Shown here: in pieces, positions 1-5,122 of the stretch | Layout of the letters: the number at the start of each line of letters is the position of its first letter | How positions within the stretch are numbered: the stretch's first letter is position 1 | NCBI GenBank assembly: GCA_041745395.1 | Contig: JBGTIZ010000197.1 | Location: 1-6,724 of the forward strand | Direction of reading: 5' to 3' | From: Hadersleviella sp041745395 | Lineage (GTDB): Bacteria > Chloroflexota > Anaerolineae > Promineifilales > Promineifilaceae | DNA length: 6,724 nt | The notes under the pieces: model-generated | What the model was told of the DNA's origin: nothing | The model's input: only the letters and a program-made list of their open reading frames with translations | The model's database searches: none | Made by a program: the position numbers and the translations under genes

Positions 1-13
1 CCAAACGAAAAAA

Positions 14-72
14 ACACCCTTATGACAGGCGAGCCGCCGTAGGCGGCGAGGTGTGCCGAGACAGGATTTTTT
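14..72. repeat. GC-rich inverted repeat, possible terminator
   Basis: GCCGCC (33-38) and GGCGGC (42-47) pair around a GTA loop. ACACC (14-18) and GGTGT (50-54) can form an outer stem with a 14-nt bulge on one side. A T6 run lies at 67-72 on the plus strand, and an A7 run (8-14) abuts the outer arm, which on the minus strand is a T-run directly after the stem. It may be a terminator of a gene beyond the left edge, or a dispersed non-coding repeat. I see no gene that can be assigned to positions 1-98. A short open frame ends in TAG at 40-42 and could be the tail of an upstream gene, but nothing in it is recognisable. Confidence 0.35.
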
Positions 73-98
73 GTGTGAGTAATTTGTGACCAATACAG

Positions 99-120
99 AA
101 TAATGAACAATGAGTAAAAA
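99..120 (-). repeat. Heptanucleotide repeat tract, TACTCAT type
   Basis: Read on the minus strand the tract contains TACTCAT, then TGTTCAT, then TATT, that is, degenerate 7-bp units. It is the inverted form of the tract at 1753-1780. It lies in the 5' non-coding region of rlmN. Confidence 0.5.
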
Positions 121-210
121 GGTTGGTTGCCTCGGTTGAACACGCAATCAAACGTTGTTTCTCTCGATTAAACCTCTGCATTCTCCTACTACTTTAGCAA
201 ACAAACGCCC

Positions 211-247
211 CTTGCATCCTGCACCATGCACCATGCACCCTGCACCC
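211..247 (+). repeat. Heptanucleotide repeat tract, CNTGCAC type, abutting the rlmN start
   Basis: Five consecutive 7-bp units are visible: CTTGCAT, CCTGCAC, CATGCAC, CATGCAC, CCTGCAC (211-245), followed by CC and the rlmN ATG at 248. The ATG itself sits in a sequence resembling a sixth, decayed unit. The tract occupies the position where a Shine-Dalgarno would be expected, and there is none. The CATGCAC units bring extra ATG triplets, one of which (233) is in frame with rlmN. Confidence 0.75.
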
Positions 248-1297
248 ATGCTAAACCTTTATGATTTGACCCGACCTGACCTCATTCGCCAGTTGGCAGA
301 GTGGGGGTATAGTGAATACCACGCCGATGTGGTGTGGCGGGGGCTGTATATTCAGCGCGTCCAGTCGCTACGCGAAATTGAGGGACTGCGGGCGGATTTG
401 TTGGAGAGGCTCACGGCCGTGTACACGCTCCAGCACCCCCAGCAAAAAGTCGCCCAGCAAAGCAGTGACGGCTACACCCGCAAATATCTGCTGGGGCAAG
501 CCGACGGCCAAGCCATCGAAACGGTCATCATGCGCTTCGAGTCGCGTCGCCAGCGGCCAGACGACACCCGCAGATTCACCACCTGCATCAGCACCCAAGC
601 GGGCTGTGCTATGGGCTGTGTTTTTTGCGCCACGGGGCAAATGGGGTTTGCGCGTCATCTCACGGCCGGGGAAATTGTCGCCCAAGTGCTGTTTGTGACC
701 CGCACCCTCGCCGCAGAGGGGCGCACCCTGCGCAACATCGTGCTGATGGGCATGGGCGAGCCGCTCCACAATTACGACAACGTCATGCGGGCGTTGGACA
801 TTATTACGGATGCTAAAGGGCTGGCTTTGGCTCCCCGCCACATCACGATTAGTACGGTGGGTTTGCCGCACCAAATTCGCCGCTTGGCGGATGAAAAACG
901 GCCGTATCATTTGGCAGTCTCGCTTCACGGAGCCACAGACGCAGAGCGGCAGGCGTTGGTTCCCCCCGCTAAAAAATGGCCGCTGGCGGAGCTTATCGGG
1001 GCGTGCCGTTATTACAGTGAGAAGCGGGGGCGGCGGATTTTCTTTGAGTGGACGTTGATTGAGGGGGAAAATGACACGGCCGTGCAGGCCCACGCTCTCG
1101 GTCAACTGCTCCAAGACCTAGACGCCCACGTCAACGTCATCCCCCTCAACCCCACGGCCGGGTATGGCGGCCAGCCCAGCAATCCCGAGCGGGTCAGCCG
1201 TTTTCAAGCCATCTTGAGCGAGTACGGCCTGCCCAGCACCGTCCGCCAGCGGCGCGGCATAGACATCGCCGCCGGGTGCGGCCAGTTGGCGAGTTGA
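248..1297 (+). CDS. rlmN: RlmN, dual-specificity 23S rRNA / tRNA adenine-C2 methyltransferase
   Basis: This cytoplasmic radical-SAM enzyme methylates C2 of A2503 in 23S rRNA and of A37 in a subset of tRNAs, which affects decoding accuracy. Seen in the 349-aa product: the radical-SAM cluster motif CxxxCxxC at C120, C124 and C127, inside the family signature TTCISTQAGCAMGCVFC. C113 matches the catalytic cysteine seven residues before the cluster in E. coli RlmN. The AdoMet-binding motif GMGEPLHN and the C-terminal GIDIAAGCGQL are present, with C344 as the cysteine that is transiently methylated. Length is normal for the family. I chose ATG 248 because the protein from there begins in the typical RlmN N-terminus (LYDLTRPDL). 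The frame stays open upstream to a TTG at 155, but that stretch is translated repeat DNA. No Shine-Dalgarno is visible. The enzyme looks complete and active. Cfr is unlikely given the RlmN-type termini. Confidence 0.95.
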   Translation: MLNLYDLTRPDLIRQLAEWGYSEYHADVVWRGLYIQRVQSLREIEGLRADLLERLTAVYTLQHPQQKVAQQSSDGYTRKYLLGQADGQAIETVIMRFESRRQRPDDTRRFTTCISTQAGCAMGCVFCATGQMGFARHLTAGEIVAQVLFVTRTLAAEGRTLRNIVLMGMGEPLHNYDNVMRALDIITDAKGLALAPRHITISTVGLPHQIRRLADEKRPYHLAVSLHGATDAERQALVPPAKKWPLAELIGACRYYSEKRGRRIFFEWTLIEGENDTAVQAHALGQLLQDLDAHVNVIPLNPTAGYGGQPSNPERVSRFQAILSEYGLPSTVRQRRGIDIAAGCGQLAS

Positions 1298-1577
1298 ATC
1301 GCATTTCAAATACGCCCCCACCGAACAAAAACGGTACTACGCCCAGCTTAAATGAGCGGAAAGTGTTGCATGAGGGGAATGGATTTGCCAAGCGTGCGCT
1401 GGCCCCGCATATTACGCGCCAAATGATAACAGTACGGCACAAGAATGAACATCAAAAGTAAGCCAAAAGAGACCATTATTATCGAGCAAGATGGTAAACC
1501 TGAAGCAGGACTCCTATGACCCGCAAAAAGTTGCATCTGCCACAATTTAGGCTAAAATACTGTCAGGCTCCCCCCTC
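1298..1577. other. Intergenic region without a convincing gene; short ORF fragments
   Basis: No full-length gene is visible on either strand. The best small frame starts at ATG 1445 and ends at TGA 1519, giving 24 residues including ETIIIEQDGKPEAGLL, which recalls the strand-strand region of Phd/YefM-type antitoxins but is too short to be one. A second frame starts at ATG 1516, overlapping the first stop as ATGA after an AGGA, but it runs straight through the terminator at 1578-1624 and has no recognisable content. The segment may be a decayed gene. I would not annotate a protein here. Confidence 0.3.
1531..1558 (+). promoter_or_regulatory. Putative sigma-70-type promoter
   Basis: TTGCAT (1531-1536) and TAAAAT (1553-1558) are separated by 16 bp and resemble TTGACA and TATAAT. 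Transcription would begin near 1565, only about 13 nt before the terminator stem at 1578. It could drive a very short RNA, or the propeller gene at 1791 if transcripts read through. The call rests on consensus match alone. Confidence 0.35.
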
Positions 1578-1624
1578 GAGGTGGTTGGATTCGCGCCCGC
1601 GATTTCGACCACCTCTTTTTTTTT
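1578..1624 (+). terminator. Strong Rho-independent terminator
   Basis: An 18-nt arm (1578-1595, GAGGTGGTTGGATTCGCG) pairs with 1598-1615 (CGCGATTTCGACCACCTC) with two G-T wobbles and one T-T mismatch, followed directly by nine T (1616-1624). The polarity is plus-strand. It could end the rlmN transcript, whose stop lies 280 nt upstream, or act on transcripts from the promoter-like site at 1531-1558. The opposite strand lacks a T-run after the stem. Confidence 0.85.
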
Positions 1625-1670
1625 GGTATCATGCCCATTATTGAATCCACTACAAAAAGGTCAAAATCTC

Positions 1671-1695
1671 TCGCAAAGGCACGAAGATCGCAAAG
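1671..1695 (+). repeat. Short degenerate repeat, TCGCAAAG type
   Basis: TCGCAAAG occurs at 1671-1678 and again at 1688-1695, with a decayed copy (ACGAAG, 1681-1686) between. It lies in the 166-nt space between the terminator and the propeller gene, together with the heptad tract at 1753-1780. A weak promoter-like pair (TTGAAT 1641, CAAAAT 1662, 15-bp spacing) is also in this space. Confidence 0.35.
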
Positions 1696-1752
1696 TTTTT
1701 CTCGAGAAAAACAACGCCAGACCAGACGCCCTTCCTCCGCGACCAACCTTTT

Positions 1753-1780
1753 TACTCATTATTCATTACTCATTACTCAT
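1753..1780 (+). repeat. Heptanucleotide repeat tract, TACTCAT type, upstream of propeller gene
   Basis: Four perfect-register 7-bp units are visible: TACTCAT, TATTCAT, TACTCAT, TACTCAT. The tract ends 10 nt before the start codon at 1791, so it replaces a Shine-Dalgarno region. Confidence 0.8.
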
Positions 1781-1790
1781 TTCCAACACC

Positions 1791-3026
1791 ATGACCCGTC
1801 TAACCCTTCTCCCCCTATTCACCCTGCTTTTCTTCCTCTTGGGCGCGATGGTGCTCAACGCCACCCCCGCCAATGATACCGTCGGCGACCCGTTGCCGCG
1901 TATCCTCTGCACGGCCGTGTCTGACCCCCATATCACCTACCCCGCCACCATTTACGCCACCGGCCTCAGCGGCCCCGACGGCCTCGCCTTTGGTCCAGAC
2001 GGCCTGCTCTACGCCGCCGAAGAAACGGCCGGGCGCGTCGTGCAAATCAGCCCCAGCGGGCAAATTACCCCCGTGCTGACCAACCTGACCAACCCCGAAG
2101 GCATCACCTTTGACGCGGCGGGCAATCTTTATGTGGTCGAAGACACGGCCGACGGTCGCCTGCTCCAGCGCACCCCCAGTGGGGAGGTGACCACCCTCGC
2201 CAGCACGCTCCGCGCTCCCGAAGGAGTGACGATTGGCGCGGACGGCCGTGTTTATGTGACTGAATCGGAACTGGAGTTGTTGCCGCCCAATCCCACCCAA
2301 GCAGATGTTTTGGGGATGAGAAGCCATATCACGGCCGTGGACACAACCGCCCCCTTCACCCTCACCCGCCTCTTCACCACCACCCCCGTCCTGCTCGACC
2401 AAACCCCACCCGACATCGTGGGCACATTCAACAGCTACGCGGGTATCAGCACGGGGAACGACGGCCTACTGTACGCCACCAACGAGCTATCAGGGCTATC
2501 CATTTACACTGAGACCAGCGTCATCATCCCCCCTCTACCCTTTCCGATAGACATCACCCTCACCTTTACTTCCACCGCCAGCATTTTCCGCGTAGACCCT
2601 ACTGCCCCGCTCAACACCCCACCCCTCGAAATTGCGGCAGGGCTGATTACGCCCGAAGGGCTGACCTTTACCCCCGCAGAGTTTCCCCTGCTCGTGGCCG
2701 AAGAGGACATTAGCGGGATAGACCAGCTTGGCACAGGGCGGCTCAGTTGGGTTGACAACAATGGGGCACGCAGTACGTTTTGCACGGGCTTTGGCAATCT
2801 CGAGGATGTGGTACAGGATGAGGCGGGGAATTTCTATATGAGTGAGGACAGTACAGGCTTCATCATTCGCCTGACGCGCACCGAAGCGCCTGTAGAAACG
2901 CCCACGCCCTCACCCACGCCTGAACCAACAGACACCCCAGCAACGCCGACCCCAACACCCACTATCGAACCAACACCACCTGCGGGGGAGACCACGGCCG
3001 TGTATCTCCCCCTTATCACCAGATAA
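1791..3026 (+). CDS. Secreted NHL/SMP-30-like beta-propeller protein with LPLI tail
   Basis: The 411-aa product has an N-terminal signal peptide (hydrophobic core about residues 4-22, likely cleavage after ATPA, residue 27), so it is exported. Residues about 57-160 show three clear propeller blades about 41 residues apart, each with a GPDGLAFGPDGLLYAAEE-like pattern (GPDGL, NPEGI, APEGV, each followed by dG-LYV-E). Weaker blades continue to about residue 362. This is the ScyD/ScyE, SMP-30/gluconolactonase and NHL fold group, which covers both enzymes and scaffold proteins, so the substrate is unknown. Residues about 364-403 are a Thr-Pro-rich linker, followed by the terminal VYLPLITR. Such linker-plus-tail ends recur in Chloroflexota secreted proteins and may act in surface retention. 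I chose ATG 1791 because it begins the signal peptide. The frame is open upstream to 1581, but that would place the start inside the terminator stem. The gene is complete and converges on the chelatase gene. Confidence 0.85.
   Translation: MTRLTLLPLFTLLFFLLGAMVLNATPANDTVGDPLPRILCTAVSDPHITYPATIYATGLSGPDGLAFGPDGLLYAAEETAGRVVQISPSGQITPVLTNLTNPEGITFDAAGNLYVVEDTADGRLLQRTPSGEVTTLASTLRAPEGVTIGADGRVYVTESELELLPPNPTQADVLGMRSHITAVDTTAPFTLTRLFTTTPVLLDQTPPDIVGTFNSYAGISTGNDGLLYATNELSGLSIYTETSVIIPPLPFPIDITLTFTSTASIFRVDPTAPLNTPPLEIAAGLITPEGLTFTPAEFPLLVAEEDISGIDQLGTGRLSWVDNNGARSTFCTGFGNLEDVVQDEAGNFYMSEDSTGFIIRLTRTEAPVETPTPSPTPEPTDTPATPTPTPTIEPTPPAGETTAVYLPLITR
2878..3002 (+). other. Thr-Pro-rich linker and C-terminal LPLI-type tail
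   Basis: This DNA encodes alternating TP/SP/EP dipeptides (TPTPSPTPEPTDTP, TPTPTPTIEPTPP), a flexible extracellular linker separating the propeller from the last eight residues, VYLPLITR, encoded by 3000-3023. The composition contrasts with the propeller domain. The architecture resembles a sorting or anchoring tail, but lacks the hydrophobic helix of LPXTG or PEP-CTERM signals. Confidence 0.6.
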
Positions 3027-3072
3027 AAAGCAAAAAGTGAGAATTGAGAAGAGTCTACTTCTCACTTCTCAC
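3025..3072 (-). terminator. Intrinsic terminator of the chelatase gene, built from heptad repeats
   Basis: On the minus strand GTGAGAAGTGAGAAG (3072-3058) pairs with CTTCTCAATTCTCAC (3051-3037) around a 6-nt loop, 14 of 15 positions matching, followed by TTTTT, GC and TTTTT (3036-3025). It starts five bases after the chelatase stop codon at 3079-3077. Each arm is two tandem GTGAGAA-type 7-bp units in opposite orientations. On the plus strand the stem has no T-run after it, so it serves the minus-strand gene best, and the propeller stop codon (3024-3026) abuts its tail. Confidence 0.8.
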
Positions 3073-3076
3073 CCCC

Positions 3077-4048
3077 CTAAGCCTTATCCAGCTCCGTCAC
3101 CACCGCCCGATACAGTTTATCCGCCCGAATATCCGCCATCGAGTGACACGCCCCCCCCAGCTTATCCGCCAGCGTTTGCGCCAACCCTTGGTCAAACGCC
3201 GCATGTTCCATGTTAATCACCACCGAGCGCACCTGCTCCTCCCCAATCGCCTGCGCCAGCCCATAAGCTTCCTCCTGTGGTGGCCGCTCCCCCAAACTGA
3301 CATTCCCCGCCCCGTCTGTCAGCAAAATCATCATCGGCTTCACATCCGGATGAGACATTTTCTCCCGCCGAAACACATCATACGCCATCAGCAGACCAGC
3401 CGAGAGCGGCGTTTTGCCCCCCACGGCAATATCCTGCAACGCCTTCTTGGCTAACTCCACCGAATTGGTCGGGGCCAGCACCAGATTGGCGTTATTTTTG
3501 TGGAACACAATCAGCCCCACCCGGTCACGCCGCTGATACGCATCCGTTAGCAAAGACATAATCGCCCCCTTGGTCGCCTCCATGCGCTCCGAAACGGCCA
3601 TGCTCCAACTGGCATCCACCACAAACAAAATCAGGTTAGACGAGCGGCGCACGCGCACCTTCTCGCGCAAATCTTGCTTGCGCAGAGCGAGGGCGAGCTT
3701 GGAGTCGCGGGTGCGCTGGTGCGGCGCGGCGGCGCGTAGGGTCGCATCAAAGGCGAGATCCGTTATTTTTTTGCCATCTTGGGGGGTACGAGATTGGATG
3801 TAACGGCCGCGTTTGCGATCCGTTTTGGTGTAAGAGCGGCGGCCCGCTCGGTCACGAGTCAGACGGTCTAACTGCGTGTCCAGCCGGCGGGCCATAAACT
3901 CTTGGTTGGCTTCCACCTTTTTGCCCCCCTCCCACCAGGGGGCGTCCTGCGGGCTTTGCGGGACAGTTTGCTGTCCTGCTTCGGCCTGCGATATGTCTTG
4001 GTTTGCTTCCGCTTGTTCGGACGAGCCGTCATCGTCTAAAGAAGCGTC
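3077..4048 (-). CDS. chlD: VWA half of the chlD gene (-1 frame)
   Basis: This is the part reached after frameshifting: linker (DASLDDDGSSEQAEANQD and on), a basic stretch (RDRAGRRSYTKTDRKRGRYI) and the VWA domain with the MIDAS residues D-x-S-x-S, T and D that bind Mg and contact the partner subunits. No ATG sits near the beginning. A GTG at 3916 preceded by the purine-rich GGGAGGGGGG (3933-3924) could initiate a separate 279-aa VWA protein, beginning VEANQEFMAR. The linker upstream of that GTG is still coding-like and continuous with the AAA+ half, so I favour the frameshift product. The last residues LDKA precede TAG at 3079-3077. Confidence 0.75.
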   Translation of the reverse strand, partial: DASLDDDGSSEQAEANQDISQAEAGQQTVPQSPQDAPWWEGGKKVEANQEFMARRLDTQLDRLTRDRAGRRSYTKTDRKRGRYIQSRTPQDGKKITDLAFDATLRAAAPHQRTRDSKLALALRKQDLREKVRVRRSSNLILFVVDASWSMAVSERMEATKGAIMSLLTDAYQRRDRVGLIVFHKNNANLVLAPTNSVELAKKALQDIAVGGKTPLSAGLLMAYDVFRREKMSHPDVKPMMILLTDGAGNVSLGERPPQEEAYGLAQAIGEEQVRSVVINMEHAAFDQGLAQTLADKLGGACHSMADIRADKLYRAVVTELDKA

Positions 4049-5031
4049 TTTTTTTTTTTCGTCTCGTCTGCGTTTTCTTGCGTGTTACTGTCGTCGTATT
4101 CGCTACTGTCGTACTGTTCGGATGCTTCGGCTAGCCGCTCTTCAAGGTCGGTAATATCGGCGGCATCTTCAAACGGCCGTGTGCGCATGCGGTGGGGTAG
4201 AGCCAGCTCGGCGGCGGCTACAATGTCCTCACTGGTAATCTGGTCACGGCCGTTAAAAGCGGCGTTGGCCTGCGCCCCGCGCAAAATCACAATATCGCCC
4301 CGGTGGCCGTCCACCTTCATGGTGGTGGTCAGCGAAGCAATCGAGGCCAAATCCCGTCGGGTGTAGCGCACTTGGTTGGTAATGGCGCGGGCGGCTACGA
4401 TGCGGTCACTCAACGTTTTTTCGTGAGAAGCCCACTCCTCCCGGAAGCCGTCGGGGTCAATCTCAAAGGCGATGCGCCGCTCCATAATCGCCACGCGCTG
4501 GCGCATCTCATCAATGCCGATGATATTGACCGAAAAGGCGAACCGGTCGAGCAACTGCGGGCGCAAATCCCCTTCTTCGGGGTTCATCGTGCCGACCAAG
4601 ATGAAGCGAGAGGGATGGCTGAAGCTGATGCCTTCGCGCTCGACGATATTCACGCCCATCGCGGCCGCGTCGAGCAAAAGGTCTACAACGTGGTCGTCAA
4701 GCAAATTGACTTCATCTATATATAAAAGGCCATTGTGCGCATTCGCCAGCACTCCTGGTTCAAAATGCTTTTCGCCCGATTGAATCGCCTTCTCGATGTC
4801 GAGCGTGCCCACGACGCGGTCTTCGGTGGCGCTGACGGGCAGGTTGACAAAGGGCACGTTATCAGGCAAGAGGGCGGCGATGGCGCGAGCGGCGGTTGAT
4901 TTGGCGGTGCCGCGCTCACCACGGATGAGCACCCCGCCGATTTGGGGGTTAACGGCGTTGAGGATGAGGGCGCGTTTCATGCGCTCTTGTCCAACGATTG
5001 CGGTAAAGGGAAATACTTTTTTGTGGGCCAT
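3077..5031 (-). CDS. chlD: ChlD/BchD-like metal-chelatase medium subunit, expressed through a -1 frameshift
   Basis: Joining the two frames by a -1 shift at the A11 run (4049-4059) gives 651 aa, the usual size of ChlD/BchD, in the canonical order: AAA+ domain (about residues 5-290), acidic and proline-containing linker (about 290-375), VWA domain (about 465-651). The D subunit forms an AAA+ complex with the I subunit that drives metal insertion into a tetrapyrrole held by a large subunit: Mg with BchH/ChlH, or Co with CobN in many B12 producers. Seen motifs: Walker A GERGTAKST (38-46), Walker B with D106-E107, sensor GTMNPEEG, and a MIDAS DASWS (D473, S475, S477), T541 and D573 in the fused numbering. 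Both frames remain open up to the run with linker-type residues on both sides, which argues against a chance join. A homopolymer sequencing error that split one ORF is the alternative. The pathway (Mg or Co) cannot be decided here. Confidence 0.8.
4010..4046 (-). promoter_or_regulatory. Possible stimulatory stem-loop downstream of the slippery site
   Basis: In the minus-strand RNA, CGCTT (4046-4042) can pair with AAGCG (4014-4010). Inside it GACGA (4036-4032) pairs with TCGTC (4024-4020) around a 7-nt loop. The inner stem begins 11 nt after the heptamer. Downstream stems commonly stimulate -1 frameshifting. These stems are short and were found by eye, so their stability is uncertain, and a long A-run may not need one. 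Confidence 0.35.
4036..5031 (-). CDS. chlI: ChlI-like AAA+ small subunit, zero-frame product of the chlD gene
   Basis: Translation without shifting ends at TAG (4038-4036) after KKKKTLL and gives 331 aa, matching the usual 330-350 aa of ChlI/BchI. The ATPase is fully equipped: GERGTAKST, LLYIDEVNLL, GTMNPEEG and RPQLLDRF (arginine-finger region). An intact Walker pair is expected of the working ATPase small subunit, whereas the AAA+ half of D subunits in phototrophs is often degenerate. This supports the idea that this half also serves as the I subunit. ATG 5031 is chosen because GGAG (5044-5041) lies nine bases upstream. A TTG at 5046 is in frame but overlaps that site. If the split is a sequencing error, this product would not exist as a separate protein. 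Annotators may label it magnesium chelatase or AAA family ATPase. Confidence 0.8.
   Translation of the reverse strand: MAHKKVFPFTAIVGQERMKRALILNAVNPQIGGVLIRGERGTAKSTAARAIAALLPDNVPFVNLPVSATEDRVVGTLDIEKAIQSGEKHFEPGVLANAHNGLLYIDEVNLLDDHVVDLLLDAAAMGVNIVEREGISFSHPSRFILVGTMNPEEGDLRPQLLDRFAFSVNIIGIDEMRQRVAIMERRIAFEIDPDGFREEWASHEKTLSDRIVAARAITNQVRYTRRDLASIASLTTTMKVDGHRGDIVILRGAQANAAFNGRDQITSEDIVAAAELALPHRMRTRPFEDAADITDLEERLAEASEQYDSSEYDDSNTQENADETKKKKTLL
4048..4062 (-). promoter_or_regulatory. Slippery site, A11 run with A_AAA_AAG, -1 frameshift
   Basis: On the minus strand the zero-frame codons are ACG AAA AAA AAA AAG ACG. The last seven bases of the run plus G read A_AAA_AAG in the correct phase for tandem P- and A-site slippage, the most efficient bacterial -1 heptamer class (as in E. 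coli dnaX). The zero-frame stop TAG follows three codons later (4038-4036). Eleven consecutive A also exceed the length at which RNA polymerase is known to slip (as in Thermus dnaX), so transcriptional slippage is an equally good mechanism. Either way two proteins share one N-terminus. Confidence 0.75.
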
Positions 5032-5040
5032 TTTTTTCGT

Positions 5041-5072
5041 CTCCAAGTGGATAAAAAGCGATAGGCATTATA
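5041..5072 (-). promoter_or_regulatory. Promoter -10 box and ribosome binding site of the chelatase gene
   Basis: A perfect TATAAT lies at 5072-5067 on the minus strand, which would start a leader of about 30 nt before ATG 5031. No good -35 hexamer is seen 15-18 bp upstream (TAGTCC at best). GGAG (5044-5041), nine bases before the ATG, is one of the few clear Shine-Dalgarno sequences in the window. The promoter lies in the 91-bp gap after the GNAT stop, so the chelatase gene may be transcribed separately from it. Confidence 0.5.
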
Positions 5073-5087
5073 CTGCAAGGCTCTGAA

Positions 5088-5114
5088 GGGGACTACCACG
5101 GCCGTGGTTTCCCC
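5088..5114. repeat. Palindrome ACCACGGCCGTGGT with flanking GGGGA/TCCCC
   Basis: A perfect 14-bp palindrome (5095-5108) is flanked by GGGGA (5088-5092) and TCCCC (5110-5114), which extend the stem past a small internal loop. It lies directly after the GNAT stop codon and contains the only intergenic copy of the ACGGCCGT octamer. It could cap or terminate the GNAT transcript, but has no T-run. It could also be a protein-binding site near the chelatase promoter. Confidence 0.5.
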
Positions 5115-5122
5115 CACGTTTC

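Noticed and set aside
155..247. Upstream extension of rlmN to a TTG at 155
   Set aside because: The extension encodes translated heptad repeat (HPAPCTMHPAP) and is absent from the RlmN family N-terminus. ATG 248 gives the normal start.
211..247. CRISPR-like appearance of repeats
   Set aside because: Units are 7 bp, contiguous and without spacers, so this is not a CRISPR array.
368..1114. Minus-strand 248-codon open frame opposite rlmN
   Set aside because: It is antisense to a clearly conserved radical-SAM gene, shows no recognisable domain, and its composition follows from the codon bias of rlmN.
1445..1519. Possible Phd-like antitoxin start (ETIIIEQDGKPEAGLL)
   Set aside because: Only 24 residues, no DNA-binding helices, and no toxin gene follows. 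At best a remnant.
1348..1545. Minus-strand 65-codon frame with a hydrophobic stretch (IIMVSFGLLLMFILVPYCY)
   Set aside because: It could pass for a small membrane protein, but the hydrophobic run is the antisense of an A-rich region. It lacks a ribosome-binding site and a flanking promoter or repeat pattern.
1581..1790. Upstream extension of the propeller gene to 1581
   Set aside because: The start would lie in the terminator stem and put about 70 non-conserved residues before an evident signal peptide.
1815..2402. Minus-strand 195-codon open frame opposite the propeller gene
   Set aside because: It is Gly-rich low-complexity sequence created by antisense reading of the Pro/Thr/Ala-rich propeller gene.
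4303..4725. Plus-strand open frames opposite the AAA+ half of chlD
   Set aside because: Antisense shadows of a gene with intact Walker motifs. They have no domain or ribosome-binding evidence.
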